A stretch of DNA of 34,097 bases from Citrobacter sp. Res13-Sevr-PEB04-36 (GTDB taxonomy: Bacteria > Pseudomonadota > Gammaproteobacteria > Enterobacterales > Enterobacteriaceae), in assembly GCF_015672735.1 (NCBI RefSeq), contig NZ_JADABY010000052.1, positions 1-34,097 of the forward strand, written 5' to 3'. Position 1 is the first letter of the stretch. Each line of letters begins with the position of its first letter. Made by a program: the position numbers and the translations under genes. Below, in pieces: positions 32,901 to 34,097 of this stretch. The notes under the pieces were generated by a model, which was given only the letters and a program-made list of their open reading frames with translations, was not told the origin of the DNA and searched no databases.

Positions 32901-34097
32901 GTTGTTTTCCGTGGACTCTTTAATATTAATGACGTTATCGTCAGTCACCGCCTCAATCGTGATATACGACTGCGTGTACATATCCGAGTCGATAGCTTTT
33001 GACTCGCTATGGGTGACGCTGTTACCTGCCGCATCGGTTGAGGTCACGGTAACGTTAATCTCCGGATGCGTTAGCAACATATGGGTGTTCACCGGGAAGC
33101 TATAACCCAACCCACCACCTGCCAGCGCAATCACCGTCGTCGTAATGGTATATCCGCCTTTCAGCTCCAGCGTCACCGCATCGCCTTCTTTCGCGTCAAT
33201 ACCGGTCACTCTCCCGGTGATATGCGTAACGCCGCCGTTTTCTGAAAACTCTTTAATATTGATAATGTCATCGACGGCCACTTTATCAATATGCACCTGG
33301 TTTTCGGCGTAGTTGTCGAGATGTACGGTGTGGGTGCTGACCGCCACCGCCTCGTTACCTGCCGTATCCTGTGAGACGACGGTGGCGTGCACCTCAGCGT
33401 CTTTCAGCACGTTACCGAGGTTGTCCGCAAAGGCGGCGGAGTCCACCGCGATGCGGTAGCCCAGGCTGCCGTTGCCCAGGTCGATCACCCGCCCGTGGTA
33501 GTCGTGGCCGTTGATGACCAGATCCACCCGGTCACCCGCCCGGGCATCCTCCCCGCTGACGGTGCCGGTCACCACCTGATGACGCATATACAGTTCGCTG
33601 CGGTTCAGGGTGTTATCCGCCGTCACATCATCAATGGTCAGGGCGTTGTGCGCCTCGGTGTCCAGCGTCACGGTGCGGTGATCCAGCGCGGTGACCTCAT
33701 TCCCCGCCTTATCGTGGCTGACCACCGTCACCACCACCCCGTTACGGCCGGCCAGCAGCGTGCCCGCCGGGACCGCCACGTCGTAGCCCAGATGACCGTT
33801 AATATCGACCACCGTGCCGGTAAATGTCTGTCCCTGCACGCTGACGGTCACCACATCGCCCGCCCGGGCGTCCGGTCCACCCACCTTGCCGCTGATCATT
33901 GTCGGCATACGGTTTTCTGTGGCGTTGACCACGTCATCCGTGGCCACCGGACGGATATCCACCCCGTTTTCAGCGTAGTTATCGAGATGTACGGTGTGGG
34001 TGCTGATCGCCACCGCCTCGTTACCTGCCGTATCCTGTGAGACGACGGTGGCGTGCACCTCAACGTCTTTCAGCACGTTGCCACGGTTGTCCGCAAA
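26943..34097 (-). CDS. Giant repeat adhesin (LapA/BapA-like), C-terminal part; start outside window
   Basis: The frame is open to the right edge, so at least 2,384 residues are visible and the start lies beyond. A long array of about 21 Ig-like repeats (one cut by the edge) is followed by a unique tail of about 133 residues. Repeats follow the pattern I-x-V-x-x-D-x-x-x-N-x-x-E ... T-G-x-V-G-G-D-x-x-x-G-D-x-V ... L-G-Y ... D-A-x-G-N ... D-x-x-A. Almost no Cys occurs, as in other type I secreted adhesins. The tail (AADKGQHAAAQHAL..., ending QNHSH) is probably the secretion signal. I see no RTX GGxGxD nonapeptides. Next to lapG and lapD, this is the likely LapG substrate, but the retention module and cleavage site are out of view. 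Confidence 0.9.
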   Translation of the reverse strand, partial: FADNRGNVLKDVEVHATVVSQDTAGNEAVAISTHTVHLDNYAENGVDIRPVATDDVVNATENRMPTMISGKVGGPDARAGDVVTVSVQGQTFTGTVVDINGHLGYDVAVPAGTLLAGRNGVVVTVVSHDKAGNEVTALDHRTVTLDTEAHNALTIDDVTADNTLNRSELYMRHQVVTGTVSGEDARAGDRVDLVINGHDYHGRVIDLGNGSLGYRIAVDSAAFADNLGNVLKDAEVHATVVSQDTAGNEAVAVSTHTVHLDNYAENQVHIDKVAVDDIINIKEFSENGGVTHITGRVTGIDAKEGDAVTLELKGGYTITTTVIALAGGGLGYSFPVNTHMLLTHPEINVTVTSTDAAGNSVTHSESKAIDSDMYTQSYITIEAVTDDNVINIKESTENNGQTKISGTVSGDAKLHDSVELMIDGHRYSGFVEALPGGNLGYHILVDTHSLVNDPVIHARINTTDDHGNESTATTERTVGVDLNASASIGIDTVAGDDIISHAESLLNTTTITGPVGGDAKPGDVVTLTFNNQTWQGSVVVLANGTLGYSIPVSTKNLPDGIDQNVHVSISTVDDHGNPSTVTHDHTVHIDLHADAKITIDKVTDDNVLNHFELDKPKQLVSGTVGGDAQVGDAVTIEINGHTFTGKVIDLGGGKLGYQIPVDSTAFNNNQGNQDKNVTFTATVTSHDAVGNEVTIGTSHTVHIDNHARAGITVDTVAGDDVLNGTEAARHTTEVMGTVSGDVKSGDKVQIIVNGHTYNTTVQHLPEHNGALGYKLDVLTRDLLKDPHIIAQVNGVDAPHNIQHVQTPHDMTVDLHAKAMLSIDPVTGDNQVNGDESHQPFTWVTGKVAGDVHINDVVYLTVKGHVLSGKVVDLGGGVLGYSIKVSTADLLADPHLTATVSTTDAAGNVAKADAETTVIIDTRVDAAIKIDTVTPDNTLNRDEQMQGHTLVSGTVTGEVHPGDPLVMTINGQTYTGVVEDLGGNKMGFHIPVATADLIASPHIDVSMDVTDAAQNHAHITAHHNVGLDDKAFAAITIDPVTGDNTLNGSELLKTTTQVSGTVGGDAKVGDIVHLNIGGHSVETKVISLPNLAGTLGYSVDVATQWLQHDPNITATITATDPHGNSATAQAQDALKVDDHADAIVHIDPIVTADHDSVINYNEAHNPLTTVTGTVGGDVLVGDWVELTVNNQVYYAQVQDSNGQHTFSADVSTLDLLLDPNIHAKVSATDAAGNVAYGHDDRPVVIDTHADARITIDSMTTGLLPNMTTPQDLAPGRKPDYVIVTGHVDPDAKLNDEVILIVGKGVRYTTHVIELPNHILGFQASVSTGDLGDNGNITVSITTHDDHGNTATATDHKLIDLPWTHNQAVSGNTPYIMHNPPAITTPPTGTGTSAPHQPHVHLTVDKVTGDDVLNHDEAQKTTTPVRGRVTGDVHANDVVTVTVNGVDYHGKVFAIPGLSGEFGYQVDVPSNVLQAHPTFDVSVTVTEGNLTGTDTQHKVISIDTDNPITINMNPVASDDVINGKEALTGKTMITGTVKGEGLHDGSVVSLQVNGNTLTTVVHNNNGTLEWSKEVSINDLRTNPTIVATVTGTDAAGNTVTGSTDRHLIVDLNADAGVTIDNITADNVLNAQESDVTVHPTTTVTGSVTGDVKSGDIVTLEVDNHTYTATVDNQLHYSVDIDTQHLNADHSIVAKVTGHDVHGNDQDASYTKNFTRDTTATATVTINTVGGDDIINADEVQAGQVEVSGTVGGDVHKGDKVHITVNNVTVDADVIALPHMNGQLGYSALVSTIGLQTDPTIYVSVTGEDAAKNTLTTSNHKPVTIDTNVVAEIHLDKVSDDDVLNNAQTKLQHTKISGYVTGDVDVGDQVTIRVAGKDLVAKVTSSGGKKVFSVDASTVDLVHDQNITAHVTAHDDAGNRQEIDTAKTLTIDREAKGTVDIDKVTVDNVLNQQELQALKTTITGTVGGDAQKGDPVVLTIGNRTFNGSVDVLPGGKLGYQIDVDTDVLKANTSIDAKVTGHDAPGNPFSVHISHSYVVDDHAEGTIVINNGIAGDNAVNQTESQHDTVISGVVTGDAKMGDSVTLTVNSFSTTVKVTQDPHSHKLVYAVAVPTSALNEGDNDVQVKTTVKDAAGNTLDVTDHKTVVLDTHADATIVVDKITGDNHISQAESQNAITHLTGSVSGDVHDGEHIKALVNGHQYDTVIHLNNNELRYDFAVDTSTLRAGHNRVSVMVEANDNHGNITTHAQMADVTMEDHAPVKAHAADKGQHAAAQHALHNLFDDSALSLSYAPAASAHGQAAAVLGPDDKAKAVLDKVDLSDLARELHEGVDIAKYIQSGGDHHLIASPAKVAHGIDTAVSTPLSSDVHASTYSLDHLIAKPEQNHSH
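33301..33431 (-). repeat. Near-identical direct repeat, copy A
   Basis: This 131-base stretch matches 33967-34097 at all but 7 positions by my count, with an offset of 666 bases (222 codons, two repeats). Copy B reaches the window edge, so the homology may extend further. Confidence 0.85.
33967..34097 (-). repeat. Near-identical direct repeat, copy B (touches window edge)
   Basis: Partner of 33301-33431. It encodes the end of one Ig-like repeat (FADNRGNVLKDVEVHATVV and on). The high DNA identity between copies contrasts with the diverged repeats elsewhere in the gene. Confidence 0.85.

Larger units (their letters stand above)
27346..34097 (-). repeat. Tandem array of about 100-residue Ig-like repeats
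   Basis: Twenty complete repeats and part of another, each about 95-120 codons, make up the rod of the adhesin. The conserved Asp/Asn/Glu positions at the starts and between repeats suit calcium-rigidified Bap/SiiE-type domains. One repeat (about 30020-30350) lacks the usual D-N-x-x-N-x-x-E motif and is followed by a Pro/Thr/Gly/His-rich linker at 29903-30020. The most N-terminal visible repeats (33300-34097) look more G+C-rich and more alike than the rest. Confidence 0.88.

Noticed and set aside
27346-34097. CRISPR array
   Set aside because: The periodicity is about 300 bases, coding and diverged; it encodes Ig-like protein repeats, not short direct repeats with spacers.
1-34097. tRNA, rRNA, insertion sequence or integrase
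   Set aside because: I saw no cloverleaf, ribosomal segment, transposase-like frame or terminal inverted repeats pointing to a mobile element in the window.

Overview
The window looks like chromosomal DNA of a gammaproteobacterium of the Enterobacteriaceae (Citrobacter/Enterobacter/Salmonella type; I do not assign a species). The reasons are a canonical sitABCD metal-uptake operon behind enterobacterial Fur and MntR boxes, an OmpC/F-family porin, a protein closely resembling E. coli PdeF (YfgF), and a REP/BIME-type palindrome.

Layout. (1) 39-3640: a fumarate-lyase-superfamily enzyme on the minus strand, divergent from a porin plus periplasmic SGNH-hydrolase pair; the exact pathway is not recognised. 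(2) 3726-7259: Fur box, MntR box and sitABCD for Mn/Fe uptake. (3) 7289-19182, all minus strand and tightly packed: a complete Wsp-like chemosensory pathway controlling a diguanylate cyclase. In transcription order it holds a PdeF-like phosphodiesterase, a Cache-domain MCP, CheB, CheR-TPR, a CheA-receiver hybrid, a lone receiver, an Hpt-REC-REC-GGDEF diguanylate cyclase, CheW and a small unknown protein. (4) 19183-19804: a 622-base divergent control region with an 18-bp palindrome, a good sigma-70 promoter and a long 5' leader. (5) 19805-26441, plus strand, with overlapping or nearly touching genes: a membrane GGDEF-EAL sensor, two orphan GltI-like periplasmic binding proteins, a LapG-type periplasmic protease and a LapD-type c-di-GMP receptor. 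(6) 26480-26560: a BIME between convergent genes. (7) 26596-34097, minus strand: a small conserved-looking protein, then the C-terminal 2,384 residues of a giant repeat adhesin that runs off the right edge.

How it may fit together. In Pseudomonas, Wsp makes c-di-GMP on surface contact, LapD binds c-di-GMP and holds LapG, and LapG otherwise clips the giant adhesin LapA off the cell. Here both modules and the giant adhesin lie in one 27-kb block. This suggests a self-contained surface-sensing and adhesion island: stimulus, phosphorelay, c-di-GMP, LapD/LapG, adhesin retention or release. Two orphan binding proteins are wired into the same operon as a possible second input, resembling NspS-MbaA of Vibrio. 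The adhesin N-terminus with any LapG cleavage site, and the type I secretion genes, are not in the window.
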